NCBI GenBank assembly: GCA_937967775.1
Contig: CALCJH010000152.1
Span: 1 to 5,719 of the forward strand
Length of the DNA stretch: 5,719 nucleotides
Origin: an uncultured bacterium
GTDB lineage: Bacteria; Armatimonadota; UBA5829; DSUL01
Reading direction: 5' to 3'
In this document: piece after piece, positions 5,531-5,719 of the stretch
How the letters are laid out: every line of letters starts with the position of its first letter
How positions within the stretch are numbered: the first letter of the stretch is position 1
Program-made: the position numbers and the translations under genes
Notes under the pieces: model-generated
What the model was told of the DNA's origin: nothing
What the model saw: only the letters and a program-made list of their open reading frames with translations
Databases searched by the model: none

Positions 5531-5719
5531 CTATTCCTCAGCGGCTGCGCGGACCGTGTTAATCTCCCGGATAACGGCCGGGTCGAACTTGGCCGAGCGC
5601 CCATAGGTGTATAGCCCGTTGACCTCCTACTCCACGTCCGTCAGCTGGGTGTAGACGAAGCCCGACAGCGGCCGGCAGTCCAGCAGCGAAAGGATACAGT
5701 CCCGGTAGCGCTTCAGGAA
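5531..5719 (-). pseudogene. C-terminal end of a glycoside hydrolase family 2 enzyme, interrupted by an in-frame TAG
   Basis: From the right edge the minus strand encodes FLKRYRDCILSLLDC, then GFVYTQLTDVE, then TAG (5627-5629), then in the same frame EVNGLYTYGRSAKFDPAVIREIN and a short tail to a second TAG (5531-5533). GFVYTQLTDVE(Q)EVNGLYTYDR is the last strand and following loop of the GH2 TIM-barrel catalytic domain (beta-galactosidase/beta-glucuronidase relatives), where the interrupted position is normally Gln or Gly. A single C to T change of CAG to TAG explains it. The downstream 31 codons still look like family sequence, so the lesion is recent or is a sequencing error. The true start and the catalytic residues lie outside the window, and substrate cannot be told. 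The family call is from memory of the motif and is fairly strong for a short fragment; the pseudogene status is less certain. Confidence 0.75.

Noticed and set aside
4751..5614. Long plus-strand open frame of 287 codons opposite pdxS
   Set aside because: It is antisense to the strongly conserved pdxS, its product is rich in His, Arg and Pro as expected of a GC-rich shadow, and it runs on across the pdxS leader into the GH2 end.
5531..5629. Genetic code with TAG reassigned to glutamine
   Set aside because: dciA and the GH2 frame itself both end plausibly at TAG (2664-2666 and 5531-5533), so one interrupted gene is better explained by mutation or a sequencing error.

Overview
This window is a GC-rich bacterial chromosome segment. 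Every gene I can support lies on the minus strand, so transcription runs from the right edge to the left. Gene content (glycoside hydrolase family 2 tail, pdxS, recF, a DciA-type helicase-loader gene, an M24-fold protein, a CBS-GGDEF protein) points to a free-living, sugar-using bacterium. The recF-dciA pairing and base composition would suit Armatimonadota, Chloroflexota, Actinomycetota or similar, but nothing here fixes the phylum and I do not assign one.

Layout in the direction of transcription (high to low coordinates). 5531-5719: the C-terminal end of a GH2 glycosidase that enters from outside the window and is interrupted by an in-frame TAG. 5354-5530: a leader region with a TATAAT element, a perfect 14-bp LacI-type palindrome and a possible tiny ORF. 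4457-5353: pdxS, the pyridoxal-phosphate synthase lyase subunit, followed by a strong hairpin. 4100-4456: a 357-bp non-coding region with one perfect DnaA box, several near-matches in the same orientation and an AT-rich stretch; it is a candidate replication origin or a DnaA-controlled regulatory region. 2984-4099: recF, overlapping dciA (2664-2990) by 7 bp. 1453-2544: an M24 (creatinase/aminopeptidase fold) protein that lacks most of the usual metal ligands. 709-1365: an unrecognised 218-residue protein with a good promoter candidate of its own. 1-614: the N-terminal part of a protein with two CBS domains and the beginning of a GGDEF domain, cut by the left edge.

How the parts relate. recF and dciA form a replication/repair pair: RecF acts at gapped DNA and stalled forks, DciA loads the replicative helicase. 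They sit immediately downstream of the DnaA-box region, so an origin-proximal location is plausible even though dnaA and dnaN are not in view. PdxS makes PLP with PdxT, which is not in the window. The M24 protein, the unknown protein and the CBS-GGDEF protein follow on the same strand with gaps of about 90-120 bp; the promoter before the unknown protein suggests they are not one simple operon. I found no mobile element, CRISPR array, tRNA or rRNA. The most interesting points are the DnaA-box cluster, the metal-site-degenerate M24 protein, the broken GH2 reading frame and the LacI-like operator in front of pdxS.
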